A DNA stretch of 64,000 bases from CAZEDM01 sp964511075. Its GTDB lineage: Bacteria > Zixibacteria > MSB-5A5 > RBG-16-43-9. The position numbers were made by a program, and so were the translations under genes. The stretch covers positions 124,001 through 188,000 of the forward strand of contig CAZEDM010000004.1 in the NCBI GenBank assembly GCA_964511075.1, given 5' to 3'. The notes beneath the pieces were generated by a model that did not search any database, was not told where the DNA came from, and worked only from the letters and a program-made list of their open reading frames with translations. This document shows, one piece after another, positions 42,101 to 51,722 of the stretch. Position 1 is the stretch's first letter, and every line of letters begins with the position of its first letter.

Positions 42101-44839
42101 CCGGATGCGGGTGATACTATCACCTTGAGCGGGCCCGGGATAGCAGCTCCCATCAGCGGGATTTCACCCCTGTCTGCTGATGTCAAATTCTATATCAGCT
42201 CCAGCGGGACTTACAATTATATCTATCAGGTAACCAATCACTGTGGCTCGGTGGATTACGATACCGCCACCTGGGTTATCAGCGTAAACAATTCACCTAC
42301 GGTAGCTGCACCCGACTCCTCCAGGTTCTTCTGTACACCTGACACTATCAGGTTCACGGTTACCGCCACTGACCCGGATGCCGGTGATACTATCACCTTG
42401 AGCGGGCCCGGGATAGCTGTTCCTATCAGCGGGACTTCGCCCCTGGCTGCAGAGATCAAAATTTACATCAGCACCCCTGGAACATATGAGTATGTTTACA
42501 CTGTTACAGATAAGTGCAATGCCTCGGATGAGGATACGGCTACCTGGAGCATAAGTTTCAACTCGCCCCCGGTTGTCTCTGCTCCGGACTCAATCAAGAA
42601 ACTATGCCAGCCCGACACTATAAAATTCACGGTTGAGGCTACAGATGCTACCCCGGGCGACAGCCTGAAGTTGGAACTCATCTCCTCTCCCGGCACCTTC
42701 CCCACTGTAACCGGCCCTTCACCCCTGAGCGGCACCCTGAAATATTACGTAACTGCAAGCGGAGTTTACTCCTTCGTCTTCAAGGTAACTGATGAGTGTG
42801 GTTCAGTCGATTATGACACCGCGGTCTGGAGCGTGGTGGTGAATCATCCTCCAATCGTGGTTGCGCCCGACTCCACCAGGTCGTTATGCTATCCTGATAC
42901 CATAAGGTTCACGGTATCTGCAACCGACCCGGATGCAGGAGATACCATCATATTGGAAGGACCCGGCATTGCCACTCCCAAACAGGGTATTGCCAATGTC
43001 TCGGCCAGTGTTAAATTTTACATTGCCTCTTCCGGAACCTATAACTATGTATATAAAGTCACCAACGGGTGCGGGGCTACAGATTACGATACCGCCACCT
43101 GGACCATAACGGTAAATAGCCCTCCGACCCTTGATGTGCCTCAATCCGTAATCGCCTGTATCGGCGATACGGCCAGCTTCACGGTAACAGGTGATGACGC
43201 GGATGATGATTATGATATCACCCTGGAAAAGGTATCGGGTGTGGGCAGCTTCACCAACTTAAGTGGCAAGCCCCAGTTGAATGGCAGCTGGAGCTGGACG
43301 CCGTCTGTAGCTGATACCCTGGGTAATCCTCACCTGGTGATCTTCAGGGTTACAGATAACTGTGGTCTCACAGTGACTGATACGGTCTCGGTAATAGTTC
43401 AGAACTGCGAATGCGAAATATATGTGGAGATCGGAGAGGTTGATTGTGTCAATCCGGGAGATACGGTCTCCGTACCGCTTCTGATCCAAACCTCCAAGGC
43501 ACTGGGTGGATATGATCTGAGGATTGAATTCGATCCCACCATCCTGTATTTCCAGGGAGTGGATCGTGGAAGCGATCTCCCCTCCGGCTGGGAGTATTTC
43601 ACCTACAGGCAGCTCCCTTGTCCGGACTGCGGATGCTGTAAATATAAGCTCCTGCTTTTGGGAATCTATGACATCAAAGATTCACACGCTGGTGAACCGA
43701 TAGAGCCCGGATCAGACTATCTGGAGATTGCCAGGCTGAAATTCAGGGTGGCTAATGACAACAACCTCAGAGGCTTTTTCATTAATGTGTGTTTCGAATG
43801 GGATCAGGGGATCTGCACCCAGAACACCTTCTCGGATCCAACCGGATATATCCTCTACGTATCCTCTAACCCGGAGGAATTCGACTATGCAGAGTGCGAC
43901 ACCCAGTTCCATCCTGGTAATGAGGTTTTGAACATAATCTGCTTCGAGCGGTGCGGTGGCGTACAGATCTGCACTACCGGGGAGAAGGTCATCGGGGATA
44001 TTAATCTAAACCTTATACCATACGACCCGGCGGACCTCACGCTTTTCTCCAGCTATTTCATCTACGGGCTGGATGTATTTGTGGATGATCCCTACTGGAG
44101 GTCGGTGCAGATTGCCAATACCGATATTAACCGGGATGGCTTTACCCTGAGCCTCAGCGACTTCATCTATATGATCAGGGTGATGATACACGACGCATCG
44201 CCTTTACCCAAGCTGACCTCAGAGGAGTCTCAGCTGAGTGTTCTGGTGACTTCCAGGGAATCTGAGTATACCATCGCCTTTGATTCCCCAAGCGAAATTG
44301 GGGCAGCACTCCTGGTATTCGAACCGGAGAATGAAGCGATAACTCCGGAACTTATCACCTCGCAGATGGAGATGAGGTATGGAAAAACCAAAGATGAATT
44401 CAGGGTTTTGATCTACTCGCCTGTGGGGAGCTCAATCGGCTCGGGCAATAACCAGGTCCTCAGGTTTAAATCCGGGAGCGGTCTAAAGTTATACTCGGTT
44501 GAGGCTGTGGATTCTTATGGCAGACCTCTTTCCGTTACTATAACTTCCAAAGCCGTACCTGAGGAGTTCACCCTGTATCCCAACTATCCTAACCCCTTCA
44601 ATCCGCAGACCACTATCAGCTTTGCCTTAGCCGCAGATTCCAGGGTCAGCCTGAGGATATATAACCTGTCCGGACAATTGGTCAAGACCCTATTAGACGA
44701 GAATCTGCCAGCCGGGACTCATACCGTCAACTGGGACGGGACCAACATCTCAGGCGAAAAGGTTGCCTCAGGTATCTATTTCTATAAACTTACCGCTGGC
44801 AATTATAGTCAGGCCAGAAAGATGTGTATGGTGAAATAA
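39159..44839 (+). CDS. Giant secreted repeat protein with FlgD/T9SS-like sorting domain (interrupted by assembly gap)
   Basis: One gene split by 100 N at 41117-41216; the frame before and after the gap differs only because the gap length is arbitrary. Signal peptide 1-24; an N-terminal domain of unknown type (25-305); one degenerate and then eight regular cadherin/Ig-like repeats of 91 or 94 residues (APDSSxxFCxPDTIRFTVTA, DPDAGDTITLSGPGI, TYNYIYTVTDxC); a cohesin-like domain (coding 43420-43960); a dockerin-like segment (NTDINRDGFTLSLSDFIYMI); and a C-terminal sorting domain with YPNYPNPFNPQTTISF and KVASGIYFYKLTAGN. Product about 1,887 residues if the gap is 83 bp. Probably a cell-surface adhesin or fibre. 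Confidence 0.88.
40909..43138 (+). repeat. Eight tandem coding repeats of 273 or 282 bp
   Basis: The codon for Pro in the APDS motif falls at 40920, [gap], 41219, 41492, 41765, 42038, 42311, 42584, 42866 and (degenerate) 43139. The spacing is exactly 273 bp for most units and 282 bp for the units with LELxSxPGTFPTVxGxSP. Units at 41219-41764 and 42038-42583 are almost the same, an 819-bp-offset duplication. Confidence 0.9.
41117..41216. other. Assembly gap (100 N)
   Basis: A placeholder of exactly 100 N inside the repeat array. The unit before it is of the 94-residue type. If no unit is missing, the real sequence is 83 bp (29 residues less the two bases visible on each side). With n collapsed units it would be 83+273n. 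Both restore one reading frame. Confidence 0.95.
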
Positions 44840-44872
44840 TGTGAGTTTATAGCATCAGGTAAACTTGAAAAG

Positions 44873-44900
44873 GGAGCGGAGCAATATCCGCTCCTTTTTT
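44873..44900 (+). terminator. Intrinsic terminator of the giant gene
   Basis: GGAGCGG (44873-44879) and CCGCTCC (44888-44894) with an 8-base loop, followed by TTTTTT; 33 bp after the stop codon. Confidence 0.88.
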
Positions 44901-44954
44901 ATGAGGGCAGCTCCTTGAGCCCCTTCAGGGATTGAGATTTTCCTGCATCTGGAA

Positions 44955-47870
44955 ATGGTCTTTTCCGTTGACAAAAACAGTTTAAAATGTATCTTGAGTC
45001 TGCCGGTTGGAAATATGAAGAGGAAACCCAAGCTATTAGAGGCAAAACAACTTGAGACGGTTCTCAGGATAAGCCAGGCAGTATCCCGGACACTGGATTT
45101 GGAAGAAATACTGCAGCTGGCTTCGCGCATGACCACTCAGGCACTCAAAGCTGACCGTTGTTCCATAGGACTGCTTGGCTCTAAGGAAACTTACCGGATT
45201 GTTCATACCTATCGTAAGAAGCGCTCTTATCCCTCAATTGACGGGGTAGAATATGATTTAAAAAACTTTCCTCACATCTCCACCCCGCTTCTCAAGAGAA
45301 AAGTCGTTCACCTGCACAACCATAAGAAAATAAGTCTCTCCTCCAAGGAAAAAGAGCTTTTCAGACATTTAGATATGAAGGTTTTCTTGGCCGTACCCAT
45401 AATCGTAGACCAAAAGCCCTTGGGAGCTTTTCACCTGGCCAGAGTGGAAAACTCTTATCCCTTTACCACTGCAGACATATACCTCTGCCAGACCATAGCC
45501 AATCAGGTGGGAATTGCCATAAGGAACGCGAATTTATTAAGGGATTTAAAAGACAGATATGATCAGCAGAATGTTATCTTGAATATTAGTAAATCACTTT
45601 TTCAGACTTTAAATTTACAAAAGCTCTTTAACCTGATTACCCGTAAAACCTGTGAAGCCTTGAAAATGGACCGCTGTACCATAAGCACTTTTGAGCCGGG
45701 AGGAAAACAGGGAGTTATAAGATCTATCTACCTTTCCAGAAAAGCAGGGTCTTTCGGAAGCGTTAAACATAATTCTACTTACTTGGGGGTAAAATACAGA
45801 ATCTCTGATTTCCCTTATATCTTTAAACTACTTCAGAAAAAGAAAGTCTTCGTAGCTGAAGATATCCTTTCAACCCCACTAACCCCTGTGGCTCTGAGAT
45901 ATTGCCGGAATATCGGGATGAAATCCTCCCTGATACTGCCTTTTTTTTCTGAGGGGAAGATGTCCGGAATCCTTCAGGTAAGTAGTATAAAAGACTACCA
46001 CCTCTTTACTGATTCAGAAATCAAACTCTGCCAGACTATCGCCAATCTGGCTTCTTTGGCCATAGAGAATGCCAAACTCATGCAGGATCTGCAGGAGAAA
46101 AACGTAAAAATAAAACAGCAGACAGAAACTTTAACCAAGCAATTCAATGAACAGAGTATCCTGTTGGATATAAGTGAAGCTTTGTCACAGACTTTAGACT
46201 TAAAGCAACTTTTCAAGATTGTCACGAAAAAAACTGCAGAGCTTATGGGAATAGATCGATGTGTAGTGATGTTGTTCGATAAAAAGAAGAAAAAGATCCT
46301 TTCCTATATACTCTTTTCAAAAGGTACCCATAAATCTGAACCCAAGCCCCCCTCGGAGAGAATTGAGGATTTCCCCGAAATGTTGAAACAGGTAAGGTCA
46401 AAGCATATCTTTTGCGCTTCAGATGTATCAATATCTGCTATATCTCGTAAAGAGAAAAGATATTTTAAAAAACTCGGGGTAAAATCAGTGCTGGATGTCC
46501 CTTTTATCTTAGCCAATGAAATTCACGGTATTCTTGCCATAAATACCCTTGATGAATATCGAGGATTCACTGAATCCGAGATAAGCCTGGCCCAGGCCAT
46601 AGCAAATCAGCTCTCCATTGCCATAGAAAATGCGAACTTGATGTTGGATCTTCAGGAAAAAAGCGAAAAGATACAGAGACAGGCGGAGGATTTAGAAAAA
46701 AAATTCAAAGAGGAAAGTATCCTTCTGGAGATAAGCAAAGCCCTATCCCAGACCCTGGAGTTTAAGAAGCTGTTTGAGATCGTTGTCAAAAAAACCTCGG
46801 ACCTTCTGGGAATAGACCGCTGTGCAGTGATTTTACTGGATGAAGTCCAAAAAGCATCCAGTTACTACAAGGTCTACTCGGATGGCAAGCATCGGCCTGA
46901 ATATGAAGGTGTGAAGAGGAAATTTGAGGACTATCCTAAGCTGATCCAGCAATTAAAACAGAAACATATATTTTGCACCTCTGATGTATCCCGTTCTGTT
47001 CTATCTTCGGTCGAAAAAAAAGCTTTTGTAAAAGAAGGGATTAAATCACTGCTGGTAATTCCTTTCTTTCTGGCAGACAGGGTCCTGGGGCTTTTAGCCT
47101 TAAGCACTTTAAAAGATCGTCACAGTTTCACCGAGTCTGAGATAAAATTAACCCAGGCCATAGCTAACCAACTCTCCATGGCCATCGAGAATGCACGTCT
47201 GATGGAATTAGCTGAAAATCATGCCAGGGAATTAGAAAAACTTGCCCGGAGAATAATAAACGCGCAGGAGGAGGAAAAAAAGAATATCGCCGGTAAATTA
47301 CACGATGTGATCGCCCAGGATTTAACTGCTCTTCGATTCGACCTCAAGATGTGTCAACAGAGTCTCCCCCAGGAACATTCCCAGATCAAGGAAAGACTTA
47401 GGGAAAGCGAGGAACTGGTTAGGCAGAGCCTGGAGGATCTGCGTAATCTAACCTCGGACCTAAGGCCTCAGGTCCTGGACCACTTCGGACTTCCCTCAGC
47501 CATTCAATGGTATGTGGATAACTTCAGGCGAAGAACTAATCTCAGGATTGACCTGAAGATACCTGAGTTCAGCTGTAAGTTCCCGCCGGAATTTGAGACC
47601 ACCGTCTACCGGATAATTCAGGAAGGTCTGACCAACGTGGCTAAACACTCACAGGCAACTCGAGCATCAATTTCTTTTTATAAAAAAGAGAATCTGGCTC
47701 GTATTATAATCAAAGACAACGGGATCGGATTTGATCCCGAGAGTCCTCATTTGACACGCGGCTTAGGTTTGCTCAGATTAAAAGAGAATACGGAGCTTTT
47801 AGGTGGAAAATTTAAAATCAATTCAAAAAAGGGTAAGGGGACGAAATTGAACATCACCCTGCCCTGTTAA
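44955..47870 (+). CDS. Four-GAF-domain histidine kinase (NarX/DegS type)
   Basis: A 971-residue soluble kinase with four tandem GAF modules (about 45-195, 220-375, 405-560, 590-745), each opening with LDLxxLFxxVTKKTxELMGIDRC-like sequence and joined by short coiled coils. The transmitter is HisKA_3 type: KLHDVIAQDL with phospho-acceptor H783. The ATPase has RIIQEGLTNVAKHSQA, DNGIGFD and GLGLLRLKENTELLGG. No membrane helix, so it senses soluble signals. An ATG at 45015 (MKRKPKLLEAKQ) is an alternative start; neither has a good ribosome-binding site. The regulator follows 15 bp downstream. Confidence 0.92.
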   Translation: MVFSVDKNSLKCILSLPVGNMKRKPKLLEAKQLETVLRISQAVSRTLDLEEILQLASRMTTQALKADRCSIGLLGSKETYRIVHTYRKKRSYPSIDGVEYDLKNFPHISTPLLKRKVVHLHNHKKISLSSKEKELFRHLDMKVFLAVPIIVDQKPLGAFHLARVENSYPFTTADIYLCQTIANQVGIAIRNANLLRDLKDRYDQQNVILNISKSLFQTLNLQKLFNLITRKTCEALKMDRCTISTFEPGGKQGVIRSIYLSRKAGSFGSVKHNSTYLGVKYRISDFPYIFKLLQKKKVFVAEDILSTPLTPVALRYCRNIGMKSSLILPFFSEGKMSGILQVSSIKDYHLFTDSEIKLCQTIANLASLAIENAKLMQDLQEKNVKIKQQTETLTKQFNEQSILLDISEALSQTLDLKQLFKIVTKKTAELMGIDRCVVMLFDKKKKKILSYILFSKGTHKSEPKPPSERIEDFPEMLKQVRSKHIFCASDVSISAISRKEKRYFKKLGVKSVLDVPFILANEIHGILAINTLDEYRGFTESEISLAQAIANQLSIAIENANLMLDLQEKSEKIQRQAEDLEKKFKEESILLEISKALSQTLEFKKLFEIVVKKTSDLLGIDRCAVILLDEVQKASSYYKVYSDGKHRPEYEGVKRKFEDYPKLIQQLKQKHIFCTSDVSRSVLSSVEKKAFVKEGIKSLLVIPFFLADRVLGLLALSTLKDRHSFTESEIKLTQAIANQLSMAIENARLMELAENHARELEKLARRIINAQEEEKKNIAGKLHDVIAQDLTALRFDLKMCQQSLPQEHSQIKERLRESEELVRQSLEDLRNLTSDLRPQVLDHFGLPSAIQWYVDNFRRRTNLRIDLKIPEFSCKFPPEFETTVYRIIQEGLTNVAKHSQATRASISFYKKENLARIIIKDNGIGFDPESPHLTRGLGLLRLKENTELLGGKFKINSKKGKGTKLNITLPC

Positions 47871-47885
47871 GGAGGTTAAAAGCAT

Positions 47886-48542
47886 ATGATCAAGATCATG
47901 ATAGCTGACGACCACAGGATATTAAGACAGGGTATCCGGTCACTGCTTGCCTCTCAGGAGGATTTTGAGATTGTTGCAGAATCCAGCGATGGAAGGGAAA
48001 CGGTGAAAGAGGCTATAAAGCACAAACCGGATGTGGTACTTATGGATATAGCTATGCCCAATTTGAACGGGTTCGAGGCTACCAGGCAGATCAAGAAAAA
48101 AATGCCGGAGACAAAAATACTGGTACTGAGTATGTACAGGGACGATGAATATATTCTTCAGGCTCTTCAGGCCGGCGTATCAGGTTACGTCTTGAAGGAT
48201 GTGGCGGTGGAGGAGCTGATCACTGCCATCCGGGCAGTCAATAACAGCCAGTATTATCTATCCCCCTCCATCTCCAGAACGGTGATAGATGCCTCTCTGG
48301 GAAAAATCGAGAAAGCGGATAGGGAGCCTTTTGACCTTTTGACTCCCCGGGAAAGGGAGATAGTACAGTTAATCGCTGAAGGGTACACCAACAAGGAGAT
48401 CGCAGCCAAGCTCTTCATCAGCGTCAAAACTGTGGATGCCCATCGGTCTCACATAATGGAGAAATTGGATATTCACGACGTAGCCCTGCTGGTCAAATAT
48501 GCGATTAGAAAAGGATTGACCGATCTCCATACTGATAAATGA
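47886..48542 (+). CDS. NarL/LuxR-family response regulator
   Basis: A 218-residue regulator. The receiver has DD at 8-9, the phospho-acceptor in VVLMDIAMPNLNG and K in GYVLKD. The C-terminal GerE helix-turn-helix has LTPREREIVQLIAEGYTNKE and AAKLFISVKTVDAHRSHIME. GGAGGT precedes the ATG. It is paired with the four-GAF kinase just upstream. Confidence 0.95.
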   Translation: MIKIMIADDHRILRQGIRSLLASQEDFEIVAESSDGRETVKEAIKHKPDVVLMDIAMPNLNGFEATRQIKKKMPETKILVLSMYRDDEYILQALQAGVSGYVLKDVAVEELITAIRAVNNSQYYLSPSISRTVIDASLGKIEKADREPFDLLTPREREIVQLIAEGYTNKEIAAKLFISVKTVDAHRSHIMEKLDIHDVALLVKYAIRKGLTDLHTDK

Positions 48543-48994
48543 TTCATTGAGAAAATCAAAAATCTCTGAATTTTCGTGAATGGAAAGACCTAAAGGGTGA
48601 ATCAAAACGTTCAGGCTACACTTAAAATAAAATACGGTAAATACCTTATTGCCAAAACCTGACAGTAGGATATATTCAGATTAGGAATTTGAAAAAAACG
48701 AGGGTGTGCCCTGTAACTTCGGGTAGTTCCTAGCCCCCCTCTACCCATACAGAGCTTAACACCCTCTTTAATTTTGTCCCCCTATGGGGACAAAATTGGT
48801 TAATAGTTCACAGTTGTCAGTGGATAGTTTCCTCCCCCTTATTTTTTACTGCAAGATTCTTGATGTATATACTTTCAGGTTTATTTTTATTTTAGAAATT
48901 AAAAAAGCCGAGCTTTTGGCTCGCCCCTACGGTTAACCATCATATATTATCTCTTTGTCCTTTGAACCCTTGTCCACCTCTGGCGGGATTGAGC
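48543..48994. other. Convergent intergenic region with structured element
   Basis: 452 bp between the regulator and rtcB. It holds the structured segment 48700-48797. The rest (48543-48690 and 48800-48994) is AT-rich with no supported gene. Confidence 0.6.
48700..48797 (+). ncRNA. Candidate structured RNA or complex terminator
   Basis: Outer stem GAGGGTGT (48700-48707) / ACACCCTC (48759-48766) encloses an inner stem GGGTAG (48721-48726) / CTACCC (48741-48746), and TTTAATTTTG follows. Directly after is a perfect 12-bp hairpin, AATTTTGTCCCC (48770-48781) / GGGGACAAAATT (48786-48797). I match this to no known RNA family. It could simply end the regulator transcript, but the multi-stem design is more than a terminator needs. 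Confidence 0.4.
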
Positions 48995-50440
48995 TTATCC
49001 TTTTATATTCCCTATCGGCTTCAGCTCGATTACCTTTCTGGAGATACCTGCTCTGTCCACTGCTTCAACCACATCCGAGATATTCTTATAGGCTATTCCT
49101 GCTTCCTCTGCCAGCCCGGGCATAGAAACTGCCCTGACCGCAATTCCTCTTTCCTCCATGCTTTTTCTTAACTCGTATCCTCTGACCTTTCTCTTAGCCT
49201 CGTGTCGCGACATAGTCCTGCCTGCTCCGTGAAGAGTAGAGCCCATAGTCATCTCCATAGCCTTGGGTGTGCCAACCAGAAGGTAGGACGAGGTCTCCAT
49301 AGAGCCGCCTACGATAACCGGCTGACCTGTCTGTCTGTAAAACTCCGGCACGTCAGGATGACCGGGCCCGAAGGACCTGGTTGCCCCCTTGCGATGAACC
49401 AGTACCCTCTTCTTCTGACCGTCGATCGTGTGTTCTTCCAATTTGGCGATATTATGCGCAACATCATACACTATGTGCATCCCTAACTCCTCAGGTGTCT
49501 TGTGAAACACCTGGCTGAACGCCTCTCTTACCCTGTGCAGGATAACCTGCCGGTTGGCAAAAGCAGAATTGGCTGCACAGATCATCGCTCCATAATAATC
49601 CTGCCCCTCAGGAGAACTGTAAGGTGCGCAGGCAAGCTCCTTATCCAGAACCCTGAGATTGTACTTGCTCATCGCCTGGGTAAAAACCCTGAGATAGTCT
49701 GTGGCAATCTGGTGCCCAAACCCTCTGGAGCCGCAGTGAATCATCACCAATACCTGCTGGGGCTTATCTATCCCGAATGTTTTCACCGCCTCAGGATGAA
49801 AAACCCTGTCGGTCTGGGCAACCTGCAGTTCCAGATAGTGATTGCCCGAGCCTAAGGTGCCCAGCTGATCCACTCCCCTGGAGATGGCTTTCTGGCTGAC
49901 CTTTTCCGGATTTGCTCCGGGTATTTTACCACCCTGCTCGATCCTCTCCCTGTCCTCCTGCCAGCCGTAACCGTTCTTTATACACCAGTCCACCCCGTCT
50001 CTCATCATCTCTTTAAACCCGTCTGAATTTAATTTTACAAAACCGGTAGAGCCTACCCCTGCGGGGATGAGCTTGAACAAGGCATCCATAAGCTCGCTTA
50101 ACTTTGGCTTGACCTCCTCGAAGGTCAGGCTGGTGCGCACAGACCTTACCCCGCAGTTTATGTCGAACCCGATTCCGCCGGGCGAGATAACCCCTTCTTT
50201 CAAATCGAAAGCCGCAACCCCGCCTATGGGAAAACCGTATCCCCAGTGTCCATCCGGCATACACAGGGCGTGAGTTTGAATTCCGGGCAGGCAGGCTACA
50301 TTGGTTATCTGGTTATAAACCCCCTGGTCCATCTCCTTCATTATCTTCTCGGAAGCGATAATCCTGGCAGGGACCCTCATCCCCTCCTTTTCCGTTATTG
50401 GTATTTCCCAGATGAAGTCCTCTATTTTCTTGACCTGCAT
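48995..50440 (-). CDS. rtcB: RNA-splicing ligase RtcB
   Basis: A 481-residue Mn/GTP-dependent RNA ligase joining 2',3'-cyclic phosphate or 3'-phosphate ends to 5'-OH ends. Family marks: GYGFPIGGVAAFD, GGIGFDINCGVRSVRT, LGTLGSGNHYLELQ, HCGSRGFGHQ and the guanylylated His region in TLHGAGRTMSR. GAGGTGA before the ATG overlaps the stop region of the archease gene, so translation is coupled. Confidence 0.95.
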   Translation of the reverse strand: MQVKKIEDFIWEIPITEKEGMRVPARIIASEKIMKEMDQGVYNQITNVACLPGIQTHALCMPDGHWGYGFPIGGVAAFDLKEGVISPGGIGFDINCGVRSVRTSLTFEEVKPKLSELMDALFKLIPAGVGSTGFVKLNSDGFKEMMRDGVDWCIKNGYGWQEDRERIEQGGKIPGANPEKVSQKAISRGVDQLGTLGSGNHYLELQVAQTDRVFHPEAVKTFGIDKPQQVLVMIHCGSRGFGHQIATDYLRVFTQAMSKYNLRVLDKELACAPYSSPEGQDYYGAMICAANSAFANRQVILHRVREAFSQVFHKTPEELGMHIVYDVAHNIAKLEEHTIDGQKKRVLVHRKGATRSFGPGHPDVPEFYRQTGQPVIVGGSMETSSYLLVGTPKAMEMTMGSTLHGAGRTMSRHEAKRKVRGYELRKSMEERGIAVRAVSMPGLAEEAGIAYKNISDVVEAVDRAGISRKVIELKPIGNIKG

Positions 50441-50451
50441 TTTTTTTCACC

Positions 50452-50880
50452 TCACGTGTCTAAGATTACCCGTGCCTTCCACCCCTCATCCGCTTTCTTA
50501 ACCTCCAGCAGATGATAGGTAACTGCCTTGACGTCCTGTCTTATCTCCTGCCTGGAGTAATCTATGTCATCACCCCATAGAGCTCCGGTCAACAGGTATT
50601 CTTTATTCTGAATTATGCTCAAATCGAACCTGGAGAAAAAGATTTTCTTTACATCCTTCAGATAGATAAGCTCGGATAGGAAATCGAAAAGCAGGTCCTC
50701 CAGGTTCAGATTTTTGATCTCGATTTTCTCTTCTCTTCTCTGCTCAATCCCCTTAGTCGCTACCATAACCTCGAAAGTAGCCAGGGCACAGGACTCGAAC
50801 AGCTCCTCCAAGGTATCTCCATAAGCCTCGAAAGCCGCATCCGCAATAGCCACATCCTCTAAGAATCTGAATTTGGGCAT
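50452..50880 (-). CDS. Archease (RtcB activator)
   Basis: A 142-residue archease, the protein that promotes RtcB guanylylation and turnover. FLED..AFEAYGDTLEELFES, LNLEDLLFDFLSELIYL and KAVTYHLLEVKK match the family. The usual HTADxG motif near residue 10 reads DVAIADAA here, so part of the canonical metal site is altered; the closing Asp is at ILDT. It lies 11 bp before rtcB. Confidence 0.88.
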   Translation of the reverse strand: MPKFRFLEDVAIADAAFEAYGDTLEELFESCALATFEVMVATKGIEQRREEKIEIKNLNLEDLLFDFLSELIYLKDVKKIFFSRFDLSIIQNKEYLLTGALWGDDIDYSRQEIRQDVKAVTYHLLEVKKADEGWKARVILDT

Positions 50881-50906
50881 AATTCGATACTGTGCTGATG
50901 AGAGGT

Positions 50907-51107
50907 TCAGTTTTCCTTCTTCTTTTTTCCATCGTAGAGTAGATACCCCAGGAGCAGTCCCAAGAAGAAGAACAGGAAGATCAACAGGGAGCGCGACATC
51001 CGCAAAGACCAGAAAAGCATCTTGATCAAGACTATCCCGGTATTCTGCAGTACGAAGATCACCAGTAGAAAAGCTAATACCATTATGATTATGGCTTTGG
51101 TATTCAA
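50907..51107 (-). CDS. LapA-domain small membrane protein (DUF1049)
   Basis: A 66-residue protein with two hydrophobic helices separated by LIKMLFWSLRMSRSL, the LapA pattern (FVLQN..V.I..FW...S..L..FL...LG.LLG), and a Lys-rich tail. The start is TTG with GGAGAGGAA upstream. E. coli LapA acts in envelope lipopolysaccharide control; no partner is here. Confidence 0.75.
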   Translation of the reverse strand: MNTKAIIIMVLAFLLVIFVLQNTGIVLIKMLFWSLRMSRSLLIFLFFFLGLLLGYLLYDGKKKKEN

Positions 51108-51161
51108 ATTCCTCTCCTTTTTCTTTCGGTTTCGGGTCCTGCGCGGACGAACTAACTCAAA

Positions 51162-51195
51162 ACGCCGTCACTCCTTGAGGAAGAGTCGACGGCGT
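51162..51195 (-). terminator. Terminator of the ferredoxin gene
   Basis: ACGCCGTC (51162-51169) and GACGGCGT (51188-51195) with an inner ACTC..GAGT stem. On the minus strand the hairpin is followed by TTTTGAGTT. It lies 37 bp after the ferredoxin stop. Confidence 0.65.
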
Positions 51196-51231
51196 CTTCA
51201 TATGTTGAAAAACACTCGATTATATGTAACC

Positions 51232-51420
51232 TCAAGTAGCTTTGATTATACAATCAATCGGGCAGACCTGTACGCATTTGGAGCCGCCCTCTATTCCCTC
51301 GCACTCGTTACACTTGTTAGGATCAATCACGTAGATATCCCCCTCGCTTATAGCTGTCTGAGGACACTCCGGCAGGCAGAGACCGCAGGCAGTGCACTCA
51401 TCGGTTATCTTCATCGCCAT
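51232..51420 (-). CDS. 2[4Fe-4S] ferredoxin
   Basis: A 62-residue electron carrier with two cluster motifs: CTACGLCLPECP (first) and CNECEGIEGGSKCVQVCP (second, with the longer insert typical of Allochromatium/Clostridium-like relatives). An almost perfect AGGAGGTGATC ribosome-binding site and a good promoter at 51486-51515 suggest high expression. Confidence 0.94.
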   Translation of the reverse strand: MAMKITDECTACGLCLPECPQTAISEGDIYVIDPNKCNECEGIEGGSKCVQVCPIDCIIKAT

Positions 51421-51722
51421 TTTCTCTGATCACCTCCTTGCTCCTGTCATTAATTAATACGAAATTACTCCTCATTCTGCGGTTCAATATACTAAAACCT
51501 GCCCTTCTTTGTCAATTGTTATTTTGAATTGAAAACTTATATCATCAGATATGTCTAAAAGATTAATCATTTTAGGGTTGCCTTTAAGGACGAATATTTT
51601 TATTTTTACGTTTCACTTGTGGTAATTTCTTATCAGGCACAGGAGGACTTTTGGCTTTCCTCAAAACTCATATGAGTTCAATTTAAGAACCCTGAGAGAT
51701 TGAAGTCAGCCTTGGAGAAAAA
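51421..51722. other. Divergent region between ferredoxin and the epimerase
   Basis: 302 bp. It carries the ferredoxin promoter and, at the far end, GGAG before the epimerase ATG. I see nothing else that can be supported. Confidence 0.5.
51486..51515 (-). promoter_or_regulatory. Ferredoxin promoter
   Basis: On the minus strand TTGACA (51515-51510), 18 bases, TATATT (51491-51486). The -35 is perfect and the -10 five of six. The leader is about 60 nt. Confidence 0.65.

Noticed and set aside
41219..43138. Regular repeats at even spacing, suggesting a CRISPR-like array
   Set aside because: The period is 273 bp, the repeats are in frame, and they encode Ig/cadherin-like units of one protein. There are no short identical repeats with unique spacers.
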